A stretch of 45,632 nt of DNA from JBBSTY01 sp038235385. Its GTDB lineage: Bacteria > Actinomycetota > Acidimicrobiia > Acidimicrobiales > Acidimicrobilacustridaceae. A model generated the notes under the pieces. The model saw only the letters and a program-made list of their open reading frames with translations. It made no database searches and was not told the DNA's origin. How positions within the stretch are numbered: position 1 is the stretch's first letter; the number at the start of each line of letters is the position of its first letter. A program made the position numbers and the translations under genes. The DNA is taken from positions 1 to 45,632 of the forward strand of contig JBBSTY010000009.1 in assembly GCA_038235385.1 (NCBI GenBank), read 5' to 3'. Of this stretch, positions 8,835 to 16,706 are shown in pieces.

Positions 8835-10017
8835 GTCGTCCCGGGTCGAGAACGCGGCCGAGGCCCGCCTCGTCGCCGGGCTGGTCCTGCGTGATCTGCT
8901 CCGCCGACCCGGCGGTTGGGTGGCGACCATCCTCACCGGCGTGCTCTTCGCGCTGCTGGTCGCCGCCGTCGGCCTCTCCGATGCCCGCGTGCAGGACCGT
9001 GCCGAGGACCGATCCTTCCGGGTGTCGATCGGCGGTGACCTCGCCGGCGCCACCGGGCTCCTCCAGCGCCTCGAGAACCCTCGGCTGGTGCTGCGACCCT
9101 CGGACGAGGTGCAGTCCGATGTCACCGAGTCCCGGGCGACCGCGGGCATCGTGTTCCCCCCGAGCACCGACGCCAGGTTGGCCGCGGGGGAGGACATCGA
9201 TCTGGAGGTCTCGTACCGGCCCAGCCAGCCGAACTCCGTGGAGGCGTTCACCACCCTCGGCGTGCGACTGCAGGAGATCGAGCTCTCGGATCTCGCGTCG
9301 GTGAACGGGGTCGCGCTCGACCTCAGCGGCGGGCCGTCGATCACGGTCACCGAGCTCCCTCGGGACCAGGAGCTCGCTCGCATCCACCTCGCCCGTCAAC
9401 TCGCACCCATCGCGGCGCTGCTGTGCATCGGCGTCATCACCTCGGTGGCGTCCGTGCTGGGCTCGGTCCGAGAACGCAGGGGCATGGAGCCCTTGCTGGT
9501 GCTCCCGCTTCGGCGCCGGTCGATCGCGCTCGGCATCGCCCTCGGCGCCTTCCCGCTCGCCTGCCTCCAGGTGGTCGCCGCTGTGATCCTGCTCGTCTCG
9601 ACCGCCGCCATCCCGTCCAGCGCCAACCACCAGTCGCTCGCCACGCTCGTGGCCATGTTCAGGGCTGGGATCGCCGCCGCGCTGCTCCTGGCGCTCGTCG
9701 CCACCGGCGTCGGCTGCCTGGCCGGGGCGCTGGGCACCGGCAGCGACGACGCGGTCGGGTTGGGTGACCTCCTCTCGGTGGTCTTCGTCGTCGCCGGCGT
9801 GGTCGCCTTCGCCGCCCCCGCCATCGACGCGGCCGCGCTCTACGCCGTTCCGGTGCTCGGTCAGGTCCTGCTCATGCGCGATCTCGTGGCCGGACAGATC
9901 GACCCGCTCGCCGTTGCACTCGGCGTCACCTCGGCGGCCGTCACCTTCGTCGTCCTGATCCGTTGGTCCGGTCGGCTGATCGGCGACCAGCAGCGCGTCC
10001 TGCGCGCCATCGGCTGA
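8827..10017 (+). CDS. ABC-2 type permease (second of two)
   Basis: A 396-residue membrane protein with the same plan as the preceding permease: a helix near residues 30-52, an extracytoplasmic domain to about 185, then a multi-helix C-terminal half. The sequence around REQ/RERRGMEPLLVLPL is a typical ABC-2 coupling region (RERRxGTxExLL-like). Similarity of plan suggests an old duplication forming a heterodimeric channel. Start ATG 8827 lies inside the end of the previous gene. Confidence 0.87.
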   Translation: MAESSRVENAAEARLVAGLVLRDLLRRPGGWVATILTGVLFALLVAAVGLSDARVQDRAEDRSFRVSIGGDLAGATGLLQRLENPRLVLRPSDEVQSDVTESRATAGIVFPPSTDARLAAGEDIDLEVSYRPSQPNSVEAFTTLGVRLQEIELSDLASVNGVALDLSGGPSITVTELPRDQELARIHLARQLAPIAALLCIGVITSVASVLGSVRERRGMEPLLVLPLRRRSIALGIALGAFPLACLQVVAAVILLVSTAAIPSSANHQSLATLVAMFRAGIAAALLLALVATGVGCLAGALGTGSDDAVGLGDLLSVVFVVAGVVAFAAPAIDAAALYAVPVLGQVLLMRDLVAGQIDPLAVALGVTSAAVTFVVLIRWSGRLIGDQQRVLRAIG

Positions 10018-10074
10018 GCTGATCGGGGTCACCGCGAGGGGTCGTCATCGCTCGGGTGTCGGCGGGGGCGGTCG

Positions 10075-10080
10075 TACACT
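10075..10080 (+). promoter_or_regulatory. -10 box of leaderless lipoprotein mRNA
   Basis: TACACT sits 6 nt before ATG 10087, and no Shine-Dalgarno is present. Transcription would start at or within a base or two of the ATG. Confidence 0.5.
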
Positions 10081-10086
10081 GGCCGG

Positions 10087-10578
10087 ATGCGACGGAACCC
10101 CACCACCTTGCTCGCCGCCCTCGTGTTCACCTGCGGGATCGTCGTGGCCGGTTGCTCCTCGAACGACGGCGCCGAGGTCATCCCCCCGCCCGCCACCTCG
10201 GCCCCGCTGTCGAAGGCCGACTTCGTGAGCCAGGCCAACGACATCTGCACGGCGGCCGAGAGCCAGATCATCGACTTCCAGAAGGGCGACGAATCCAGCG
10301 CACCGGGCAACGACCGAGGCGACCTGTTGTCGGAGATCACCCCGGTCGCACAGCGGGCCATCGACGACCTGCGCGCGCTCACGCCGCCGGCCGAGGACGC
10401 CGAGATGATCACCACCGGCATCGATCGCATGCAGGCCACCCTGGAGACGGCGCAGACCAACCCCACCGCGATCATCGATCCGATCGGCATCTCGGGCCCC
10501 GAGCTCAACGCCTACGGGCTCACCGGGTGCTTCAGCGCCGGCCAGCCGCTCGACACCACCGGGACCACCGCCGGCTGA
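10087..10578 (+). CDS. Small secreted lipoprotein, function unknown
   Basis: A 163-residue protein with a lipoprotein signal peptide: basic MRRN, hydrophobic stretch, lipobox VVAGC with C23 as the lipidated residue, then a Pro/Ser/Ala linker. The mature part (about 42-150) is helical and contains two further cysteines (DICTAAES and TGCFSAGQ) that could form a disulfide. I do not recognise a named family, though similar small actinobacterial lipoproteins are common. It follows the ABC export genes but has its own probable promoter, so a link with the transporter is uncertain. Confidence 0.75.
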   Translation: MRRNPTTLLAALVFTCGIVVAGCSSNDGAEVIPPPATSAPLSKADFVSQANDICTAAESQIIDFQKGDESSAPGNDRGDLLSEITPVAQRAIDDLRALTPPAEDAEMITTGIDRMQATLETAQTNPTAIIDPIGISGPELNAYGLTGCFSAGQPLDTTGTTAG

Positions 10579-10584
10579 CGCCGA

Positions 10585-11256
10585 TCAGACGCCGTCGTCG
10601 TCGCGACCGTCGACCTGGTCGGCCACGATGTGGTCGTGACGGCGCACCGGGATGTGCTCGAGTGCGTGCACCTCGGCGAGGTCGATGCCGAGGCACACGA
10701 GCCCTTCGGTGAACGAGGCGCCGCCGACCGGGACGACGACGTCGCGGTCACGGCCCAACAGGTGGCCCTCCCGCAGCACCAGGTGGGTGACCTGGCCGTC
10801 GGCCGGGTCGATGAGCAGCTCGTCCACGTGGCCGAGCTCGGTGCCGTCCGACGACGAGACCCGATCGCCGCGGCGCAGGGTGATCTCGCCGAGCGGGACC
10901 CGTTCGTGGTCTTCGAGCGACCAGCCCTCGACCGGGCTCGCCCAGGGCTGGAGGTAGTAGGTACCGGGGTCGTACGCCAGCTCCGCCGACTGCCACTCGA
11001 TCGACGGTGCGTGGTACCCCGGCTCGTCGAAGGTCCGGCAGGCGGCGAGGCCTGCCCGGTCGAGCTCGACCGACACGACGTCGGGTGACGAGTCGAGCAC
11101 GACATCGATCGGGACCATCGCACGCGCACCCTCGCCACCCGGGTCGACCACGAGGTGGGTGACCGCTGAGCGGACGGGGTCGATCACCAGCGCATCGACG
11201 GCGCCGAGGTCCTCGTCGGTGCCACGAACCGTGGCCCCGACCCGAAGTTCTCCCAT
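10585..11256 (-). CDS. PRC-barrel domain protein with two barrel repeats
   Basis: A 223-residue soluble protein with two PRC-barrel-like segments: residues 1-70 (LGAVDALVIDPVRSAVTHLVV) and about 125-195 (LGHVDELLIDPADGQVTHLVL). The two share the pattern LGxVDxLxIDPxxxxVTHLV, an internal duplication. PRC barrels occur in photosynthetic reaction centres, RimM and many stress proteins as small adaptor domains. There is no membrane segment or enzyme motif. A GGGGGAGAG ribosome site 7 nt before ATG 11256 supports the start. It lies just downstream of the acyl-CoA synthetase gene on the other side of its own promoter. Confidence 0.8.
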   Translation of the reverse strand: MGELRVGATVRGTDEDLGAVDALVIDPVRSAVTHLVVDPGGEGARAMVPIDVVLDSSPDVVSVELDRAGLAACRTFDEPGYHAPSIEWQSAELAYDPGTYYLQPWASPVEGWSLEDHERVPLGEITLRRGDRVSSSDGTELGHVDELLIDPADGQVTHLVLREGHLLGRDRDVVVPVGGASFTEGLVCLGIDLAEVHALEHIPVRRHDHIVADQVDGRDDDGV

Positions 11257-11280
11257 GTGTCTCTCCCCCGCGTTCTCGGG

Positions 11281-13089
11281 TCAGGCGTAGAGCGCCTCGA
11301 TCTCGTCTCGATAGGTGGCGAAGACCCCTCGGCGCTTCAGCTTGGAGGTGGGCGTGAGCATCTCGCTGTCGGGGAGCCACTCCTCGCCGAGCACCTTCAC
11401 CTTCTTCACCCGCTCGGCGTTGTTGAACGACGACATCACCTCGGCCAACCCCCGGTCGATCTCGGCGATCACCTTCGGGTCGTTCGCCAGGTCGGCCAAC
11501 GACGCGAACTCGATGCCCTGCTGGCGGGCCCACGCCGGCGCGACCTCGGGGTCGAGCACCACGAGAGCAGACACGAAGGGTCGCTGGTCGCCGATGGCGC
11601 ACGCCTGCCCGACCAGGGGGATCATCTTGAGCGACGCCTCGAGGTTGGCGGGACTGATGTTCTTGCCGCCGGCGGTGATGATCAGCTCCTTCTTCCGATC
11701 GACGATCGTGACGTAGCCGTCCTCGTCGATCTCGCCGATGTCTCCGGTGTGGAGCCAGCCGTCGTCGTCGAGCGCCTCGGCCGTCTTGTCCGGGGCGTTG
11801 AGGTAGCCCTGGAACACGTGACCGCCGCGACAGACGATCTCGCCGTCAGGTTCGAGGCGCACCTCACAGCCCGGGACCGCCGGTCCGACGGTCCCGGCCT
11901 TGATGTGGTCCGGTGTCCAGGTCATGGGCCCGCAGTTCTCGGACATGCCGTAGATCTCCGACAACGGCACCCCGATGGCGCGGAACCAGCGCAGCAGATC
12001 CGGGGGGATCGGCGCGGCACCGGTGATGGCGAACTCCACCTGGTCGAGACCGAGCAGCTCACGAACCGGTTCGAACGCCGCCGCATCGAGGAACTCGTAC
12101 GTGGCGATCTGCTCGTCGGTGGCTCGGTCCCAGTCCATCGCCTCGACGATCGGATGGGCGGCGGCGATGCCGTCGTCGAACTGCGCCGCCTTGTCGGGAT
12201 CCGCCGCCAGCGCCGCGGTGACCCCGCCGTGGATCTTCTCCCACACGCGGGGCACCCCGAAGATGATGTTGGGTCGCACCTCCGCCAGGTAGGACGCGAG
12301 CTGTCCGGGATCCGGGCAGGTGGTGACCTCGTAGGCCACGAACACGCCCTGGTAGTGCGAGGTCATGCGCTCGGCGATGTGGGCCATCGGCAGGTACGAC
12401 ACCAACCGCTTGCCGACGAAGTCGTCGTAGCTGATCAGCTGCTTGAGGCACTCGACGGTCCAGGCGATGTTGTTGTGACTCAACATCACCCCCTTGGGCG
12501 GGCCGGTGGTGCCCGAGGTGTAGATGATCGTGGCGAGCTGCTCGGGCGAGCAGTTGGCCGATGCCGCCCCGAGGTCGGCGGGCTCGTGGGCCAGCAGCGA
12601 CTCGTAGGTGAAGATGTCGGCCCCGGCCACCCCGTCGGGGTCGTCGATGATGCCCAGATCGCGGAGGTGGGGGAGCTCGGCGCGCACCTCGACGAACCGA
12701 TCCAGGAACCCTTGGTCCTCGACGATGCCCAGCACGGCCTCGGAGTGGTTCACGAGGTACTGGACCTGCTCGGCCGCCGAGGAGTTGTAGATCGAGATGG
12801 GCGTGGCCCCGCAGAACGTGGCGGCGATGTCGAGGATGTGGAACTCCGGGCGGTTGCGGATCATCAACACGACGCGCTCGCCGGGCTGGACGCCGCGGGC
12901 CTGGAGGCCGGTGGTGGCCCGGGCGACGCGATCCGCGTACTGGGCGTAGGTGAGCTCGCCCCAGGATCCGTCGTCGTTGCGCCAACGCAGCGCGACCGCC
13001 GTCGGGTGGGCCGCCACGGTCGCGAGGAACTCGCTGGCAACGGTCTGGCCCTCGACGATCTGCTGGATCTCCGCGCTGGTCACGGCCAT
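11281..13089 (-). CDS. Long-chain fatty acid--CoA ligase (AMP-forming, FadD15/FACL type)
   Basis: A 602-residue ANL-superfamily enzyme that would activate fatty acids to acyl-CoA through an acyl-adenylate. The P-loop TIIYTSGTTGPPKGV is at 187-201, the A8 hinge region GWLHTGDIGEIDEDGYVTIVDRKKELI is intact, and GGKNISP precedes the C-terminal lid carrying the catalytic Lys (TPTSKLKRR near the end). ATG 13089 is set by AGGAGA about 9 nt upstream; the frame continues 45 codons further upstream but with no homology. It is divergent from a thiolase gene across a perfect palindrome, suggesting joint control of fatty acid activation and thiolysis. Confidence 0.93.
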   Translation of the reverse strand: MAVTSAEIQQIVEGQTVASEFLATVAAHPTAVALRWRNDDGSWGELTYAQYADRVARATTGLQARGVQPGERVVLMIRNRPEFHILDIAATFCGATPISIYNSSAAEQVQYLVNHSEAVLGIVEDQGFLDRFVEVRAELPHLRDLGIIDDPDGVAGADIFTYESLLAHEPADLGAASANCSPEQLATIIYTSGTTGPPKGVMLSHNNIAWTVECLKQLISYDDFVGKRLVSYLPMAHIAERMTSHYQGVFVAYEVTTCPDPGQLASYLAEVRPNIIFGVPRVWEKIHGGVTAALAADPDKAAQFDDGIAAAHPIVEAMDWDRATDEQIATYEFLDAAAFEPVRELLGLDQVEFAITGAAPIPPDLLRWFRAIGVPLSEIYGMSENCGPMTWTPDHIKAGTVGPAVPGCEVRLEPDGEIVCRGGHVFQGYLNAPDKTAEALDDDGWLHTGDIGEIDEDGYVTIVDRKKELIITAGGKNISPANLEASLKMIPLVGQACAIGDQRPFVSALVVLDPEVAPAWARQQGIEFASLADLANDPKVIAEIDRGLAEVMSSFNNAERVKKVKVLGEEWLPDSEMLTPTSKLKRRGVFATYRDEIEALYA

Positions 13090-13210
13090 CGTGGTGCTCT
13101 CCTGATGTGTCTGAGCCGCCGACGCCCCGCAGGCGGCCGGCCGCTGGGCCCCGGTGTGACCGCCAACCGTACTGACAACGCGACGGGTCCGCTGACGCCC
13201 GGCCGCACAC

Positions 13211-13232
13211 CACGGCCAGGACACGGCCAGGA
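13211..13232 (+). repeat. 11-bp tandem direct repeat
   Basis: CACGGCCAGGA occurs twice head to tail (13211-13221 and 13222-13232) in the divergent promoter region. An 11-bp period is about one helical turn, so it could present two half sites on one face of the DNA, or be chance in GC-rich sequence. Confidence 0.5.
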
Positions 13233-13290
13233 CGACCTCGTCGGCGACGGCGCGGCGGGAGGTTGACGTCGCGAGGGGCCGACGGCAGAC

Positions 13291-13306
13291 TTGACCGGGC
13301 GGTCAA
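13291..13306. promoter_or_regulatory. Perfect palindromic operator (TetR-type)
   Basis: TTGACCG-GG-CGGTCAA: two 7-bp inverted arms around a 2-bp spacer, 115 bp upstream of the thiolase start and 202 bp upstream of the ligase start. Size and symmetry are typical of TetR-family sites controlling fatty acid genes. The cognate regulator is not beside it. Confidence 0.65.
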
Positions 13307-13420
13307 TTGCATTGGTCGCTTCGAACCAGCCCCGCTCAGGGCACCCGCCGCGGCGGGGCCGGAGGGCAGGCGTCGCACCGGTGGCGCCCGTGGGGAACCC
13401 AGGATCCACGAGGAGAACAC

Positions 13421-14614
13421 ATGGCCACCGCAGTCATCGTCGACGCCGTCCGCACCGCCGGGGGCAAGCGCAACGGAAGGCTCTCGGGCTGGCACCCGGC
13501 CGACTTGGCCGGCGAGGTCCTCAAGGCGCTCGCCGAGCGAAACGACCTCGATCCCGCCCTCGTCGAAGACGTCATCATGGGTTGCGTCATGCAGGCCGGT
13601 GCGCAGGCGCTCAACGTCGGCCGCAACGCCGTGCTCACCGCCGGGTGGCCCGAGTCGGTCCCCGCCACCACCATCGACCGCCAGTGCGGCTCCTCGCAGC
13701 AGGCGGCGCACTTCGCCGCCCAGGCTGTCATGTCGGGCGCCCACGACATCATCATCGCGGCGGGCGTCGAGACCATGAGCTCGGTGCCGATGGGCGCGTC
13801 GATCGGCCGTGACCTCGGCTTCCCGTTCACCGATGCCATGAACGCCCGGTACGCCGACGTCGGGGGCCTCGTCCCCCAGGGCATCGGTGCCGAGATGATC
13901 GCCGACAAGTGGGACATCAGCCGAGAGGACCTCGACGGACTGGGCGCCCAGAGCCAGCAGCGTGCCCTGCAGGCCACCGAGGAAGGCCGCTTCGACAACG
14001 AGATCATCCCGGTCCGGGCCAAGCCGCGCGACAAGGAGACCGGTGAGCTCATCGACACCGACGAGATGCACACCACCGACGAGGGCATCCGCGCCGGTAC
14101 GACCGTCGAGTCGCTGTCCAAGTTGAAGCCCGCGTTCAAGCCCGACGGCAAGGTCACCGCCGGCAACTCGTCGCAGATCTGCGACGGCGCCTCGGCCATG
14201 CTCATCATGAGCGAGGACAAGGCCAAGGCACTGGGCCTCACCCCGCGTGCCCGCTTCCACACCTTCGCCCTCGCCGGCGTCGACCCGGTCACCATGCTCA
14301 CCGGGCCGATCCCGGCCACCAGCATCGCCCTCGAGAAGTCCGGGCTGTCGATCGACGACATCGACGTGTTCGAGGTCAACGAGGCGTTCGCGTCGGTGGT
14401 GCTGGCGTGGGAGAAGGAGCACCACCCCGACATGGCCAAGGTCAACGTCAACGGCGGCGCCATCGCCCTCGGCCACCCCCTCGGCGGGTCCGGTGCGAAG
14501 CTCATGGCCACCATGCTCAACGAGCTCGAGCGCACCGGCGGCCGCTACGGCCTCCAGACCATGTGCGAGGGTGGCGGCCTGGCCAACGCCACCATCATCG
14601 AACGTCTGGGCTGA
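13421..14614 (+). CDS. Acetyl-CoA C-acyltransferase (thiolase)
   Basis: A 397-residue thiolase II family enzyme. The nucleophile C89 lies in DRQCGSSQQA, the active-site His H352 in GGAIALGHPLGGSG, and the general-base Cys C382 in MCEGGGLANA, so the full triad is present. It would cleave 3-ketoacyl-CoA to acetyl-CoA (or condense two acetyl-CoA) in the cytosol. AGGAG 5 nt before ATG 13421 fixes the start over a longer open frame. It is monocistronic, closed by a strong hairpin terminator, and divergent from an acyl-CoA ligase across an operator. Confidence 0.95.
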   Translation: MATAVIVDAVRTAGGKRNGRLSGWHPADLAGEVLKALAERNDLDPALVEDVIMGCVMQAGAQALNVGRNAVLTAGWPESVPATTIDRQCGSSQQAAHFAAQAVMSGAHDIIIAAGVETMSSVPMGASIGRDLGFPFTDAMNARYADVGGLVPQGIGAEMIADKWDISREDLDGLGAQSQQRALQATEEGRFDNEIIPVRAKPRDKETGELIDTDEMHTTDEGIRAGTTVESLSKLKPAFKPDGKVTAGNSSQICDGASAMLIMSEDKAKALGLTPRARFHTFALAGVDPVTMLTGPIPATSIALEKSGLSIDDIDVFEVNEAFASVVLAWEKEHHPDMAKVNVNGGAIALGHPLGGSGAKLMATMLNELERTGGRYGLQTMCEGGGLANATIIERLG

Positions 14615-14639
14615 TCAACCGCTTCACCGAGATCTGCCG

Positions 14640-14668
14640 CGAGGGGGCACCGCAACGGTGCCCCCTCG
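14640..14668 (+). terminator. Strong hairpin terminator after thiolase
   Basis: A perfect 13-bp stem (CGAGGGGGCACCG with CGGTGCCCCCTCG) around a CAA loop, starting 25 nt after the thiolase stop. There is no U-tract, which is usual for high-GC actinobacterial terminators. Confidence 0.8.
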
Positions 14669-14746
14669 TCGCGTCCGGGCCTCCCGGCCGACGGTCGTGG
14701 ACCGCACCCGATGTGCGGTCGATGTGGCGGTCGATCACCTCGCCAG

Positions 14747-14752
14747 TAGCCT
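14747..14752 (+). promoter_or_regulatory. -10 box of leaderless zinc-ribbon protein mRNA
   Basis: TAGCCT lies 7 nt before GTG 14760 with no Shine-Dalgarno, fitting a leaderless GTG start. Confidence 0.45.
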
Positions 14753-14759
14753 GACCGCC

Positions 14760-15077
14760 GTGCCCCGGCACCCGCTCCTCCTCTTCTGCATCGCCCTCGG
14801 CGGCGCCGTCATGGTCGGCCTCGGCCGGCCGGTCTTCGCCGTCTTCATCGCCTGCCTGTTCGTCTACGGCATCCTGCGGATCGGCATGATGATGGTCAAC
14901 GGCCTCGCCCGGCCGGTGCCCGAACCGCCGCCCGCGGGCGAGTTGCGCAAGGTCAAGATCATCTACCGGTGCAGCATCTGCGGCACCGAGGTGCGCATGA
15001 CCGTGGCCCCCGATGAGGACCCCGCCCCGCCGCGCCACTGCCTCGAGGACATGGACCTCGTCGCCCCGGTCGAGTAG
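14760..15077 (+). CDS. Small membrane protein with C-terminal zinc-ribbon-like motif
   Basis: A 105-residue protein. Hydrophobic residues 5-48 form one long or two short membrane helices, followed by a Pro-rich linker and a cytoplasmic tail with YRCSICGTEVRM (C71, C74) and PRHCLEDM (H93, C94). The CxxC...HC pattern looks like a small metal-binding ribbon. I do not know a characterised homologue; such proteins are conserved hypotheticals in actinobacteria. GTG 14760 is chosen because of the -10 box 7 nt upstream and the lack of an ATG before the hydrophobic segment. It is convergent with crgA. Confidence 0.7.
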   Translation: MPRHPLLLFCIALGGAVMVGLGRPVFAVFIACLFVYGILRIGMMMVNGLARPVPEPPPAGELRKVKIIYRCSICGTEVRMTVAPDEDPAPPRHCLEDMDLVAPVE

Positions 15078-15082
15078 CCCCC

Positions 15083-15103
15083 CCGTCCACAGGCTGTGGA
15101 TCA
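15083..15103. promoter_or_regulatory. Inverted pair of DnaA-box-like sequences
   Basis: TCCACAG-G-CTGTGGA (15086-15100) is a 7-bp palindrome. Read outwards it gives CCGTCCACA and TGTGGATCA, two and one mismatches from the DnaA boxes TTGTCCACA and TTATCCACA. It lies just after the zinc-ribbon gene stop. An isolated pair is not an origin. Confidence 0.35.
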
Positions 15104-15191
15104 GCATGTGACGGGTAACCGAACGGCAACCGGTCGGTGATGAGATCGTCGCCCCACCGCAACGCTCGACACCGGGACGACACCCAGGTGT

Positions 15192-15208
15192 CGATCGAGC
15201 ATCGATCG
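15192..15208 (-). terminator. Possible hairpin terminator after crgA
   Basis: CGATCGA-GCA-TCGATCG forms a 7-bp stem with a 3-nt loop, 30 nt past the crgA stop in its direction of transcription. No U-tract. Confidence 0.35.
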
Positions 15209-15237
15209 GCGAGCTGCCGCGACGCGGCGTGGCGAGG

Positions 15238-15675
15238 TCAGCGGTACTGCGTGGCGGTGATGATCCCGCCCAGGATGAAGCCCAACCCGAGCAGCAGGTA
15301 CCAGTTCGAGGTGGCGCCGGGCAGCAGCAGGGCGACGTAGTTGAAGAAGATCACGAGCATGCCCAGCGCGAACAGGGTGAACATCAGTACGGGCACCCAG
15401 GTGGGGCTGGGCAGGTCCTCGAACTGCGCGGTGGGCGGCGTGTAGCGGGTGGACGCCGCGGGCGTGCCCTTGGGTGTCACTCGCTTGGACGTGCGCTTGG
15501 ACCTGCCGTCGCTGGAGCCGGAGGCGGTGCCCTCGGTCGCGGCCTTCGTGGCGTCCTTGTCGTCGGCGGCCGTCGGCCCGCGGGTGACCTTGCGGACCGC
15601 CTCGCGGGGCTTGCCGGTCGGCATCACCTTGTCGCTGCCGTTGTCGGTGTTGTGCTTCGCCTTGGCCACGGGCAT
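15238..15675 (-). CDS. crgA: Cell division protein CrgA
   Basis: A 145-residue inner membrane protein. The C-terminal half is diagnostic: RYTPP (77-81), SPTWVPVLMF (90-99), two membrane helices at about 93-115 and 125-143 separated by LLPGATSNWYLL, and the terminal IITATQYR. The N-terminal 75 residues are polar, Lys/Thr/Ser-rich and longer than in mycobacterial CrgA (about 93 residues in total). CrgA interacts with FtsZ, FtsQ, FtsI/PbpB and PbpA and recruits peptidoglycan machinery at the septum. Its place next to trpG and pknB matches mycobacterial synteny. Confidence 0.95.
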   Translation of the reverse strand: MPVAKAKHNTDNGSDKVMPTGKPREAVRKVTRGPTAADDKDATKAATEGTASGSSDGRSKRTSKRVTPKGTPAASTRYTPPTAQFEDLPSPTWVPVLMFTLFALGMLVIFFNYVALLLPGATSNWYLLLGLGFILGGIITATQYR

Positions 15676-15788
15676 CGACGTTAGTCCACCTCGCCTGGAG
15701 GCCCGCGGTCACGCTCGGCGCCGTCGATGATTCTGCCCGGCGATCCAGCGGGTAGGCACGCCGAACGACAGTCGAGAGCGAGGATCCG

Positions 15789-15998
15789 ATGGCACACACC
15801 TACGAGGTCGGCGACCACGTCCGCTGGAACTCCGAAGCCGGCCATGTCCAGGGGACCATCACCGCGGTGCACACGAAGGACTTCACCTTCAAGGGCCACA
15901 CCCGGCACTGCAGCACCGACGACCCCCAGTACGAGATCGAGAGCGACAAGACCGATCACGTCGCCGTCCACAAGGGTGCGGCGCTCACCAAGGTCTGA
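15789..15998 (+). CDS. DUF2945 (HVA1/Tudor-like) small protein
   Basis: A 69-residue protein matching the DUF2945 pattern: YEVGDHVRWNSEAGHVQGTI near the start, a middle YEIESDKTDHVAVHKGAAL and a basic/aliphatic end. The family is a small beta-barrel with Tudor-like fold, function unknown. AGGA about 5 nt before ATG 15789 supports the start. It lies between crgA and trpG, where Mycobacterium has a different membrane protein (Rv0012), so this slot is not conserved. Confidence 0.85.
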   Translation: MAHTYEVGDHVRWNSEAGHVQGTITAVHTKDFTFKGHTRHCSTDDPQYEIESDKTDHVAVHKGAALTKV

Positions 15999-16076
15999 CT
16001 CGTCCTCTTCGTCGCCCGCAGCTTCTCGGGTCTCAGCGGTCCGATCTTCGGCTGTCGACCGTGAGGCGACGGGCGG

Positions 16077-16082
16077 TAGCGT
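16077..16082 (+). promoter_or_regulatory. -10 box of leaderless trpG/pabA mRNA
   Basis: TAGCGT lies 8 nt before ATG 16091. There is no Shine-Dalgarno in between. Confidence 0.4.
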
Positions 16083-16090
16083 GGCCGCAC

Positions 16091-16672
16091 ATGGGTGCGC
16101 GGGTGCTGGTCCTCGACAACTACGACTCGTTCGTCTACAACCTCGTCCAGTACCTGGGCGAGCTGGGTGCCGAGCCGCTCGTGCACCGCAGCGACACGCA
16201 GTCGCTCGACCAGATCATCGCTCTCGATCCCGACGCCGTGCTCATCAGCCCGGGTCCGGGACGTCCGGAGGACGCGGGGTTGTCCAACGACGTCATCGCC
16301 CACTTCGCCGGCCGGCGCCCGGTCCTCGGCGTGTGCCTCGGCCACCAGTGCATCGGTCAGGTGTTCGGCGCCGACATCGTCCGCGCTCCCGCGGTCATGC
16401 ACGGCAAGACCTCGCTCATCGACCACCACGACACGGGGGTGTTCGCCGGCCTGCCCAACCCGCTCGAGGCGACCCGCTACCACTCGCTGATCGTCGACCG
16501 CGACTCGATCCCCGCGGTGCTCGAGATCACCGCCGAGACCCACGACGGCATCGTGATGGGTCTGCGCCACCGCGAGCACGATGTGGAGGGCGTGCAGTTC
16601 CACCCCGAGTCGATCCTCACCGTCAAGGGCCACGACCTGCTGGCCACGTTCCTGGCGCGGGCCTCCGCCTGA
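16091..16672 (+). CDS. trpG: Glutamine amidotransferase, anthranilate/aminodeoxychorismate synthase component II
   Basis: A 193-residue class I glutamine amidotransferase. The nucleophile C82 is in GVCLGHQ and the His/Glu pair H171/E173 is in FHPES; LVLDNYDSFVYNLVQYLG opens the domain and LISPGPGRPEDAG follows. It supplies ammonia from glutamine to TrpE or PabB for tryptophan or folate synthesis. No component I gene is nearby, so it may serve both, as the orphan TrpG/PabA next to pknB is thought to do in Mycobacterium. ATG 16091 begins right at the first strand. It converges on pknB with 34 bp between stops. Confidence 0.92.
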   Translation: MGARVLVLDNYDSFVYNLVQYLGELGAEPLVHRSDTQSLDQIIALDPDAVLISPGPGRPEDAGLSNDVIAHFAGRRPVLGVCLGHQCIGQVFGADIVRAPAVMHGKTSLIDHHDTGVFAGLPNPLEATRYHSLIVDRDSIPAVLEITAETHDGIVMGLRHREHDVEGVQFHPESILTVKGHDLLATFLARASA

Positions 16673-16706
16673 CCCGTCCGGGTACGCCGCGACCCGTGGG
16701 CGCGGT

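Larger units (their letters stand above)
13090..13420. promoter_or_regulatory. Divergent fadD-type/thiolase intergenic regulatory region
   Basis: A 331-bp gap between divergent starts. It holds the operator at 13291-13306, an 11-bp tandem repeat at 13211-13232 and the ribosome sites of both genes (AGGAGA for the ligase; AGGAG at 13411-13415 for the thiolase). No coding potential is seen. Confidence 0.7.

Noticed and set aside
11257..14476. Long frames antisense to the acyl-CoA ligase and thiolase (11257-13266 plus; 12059-14476 minus)
   Set aside because: Both overlap genes with complete catalytic motifs and themselves show none.
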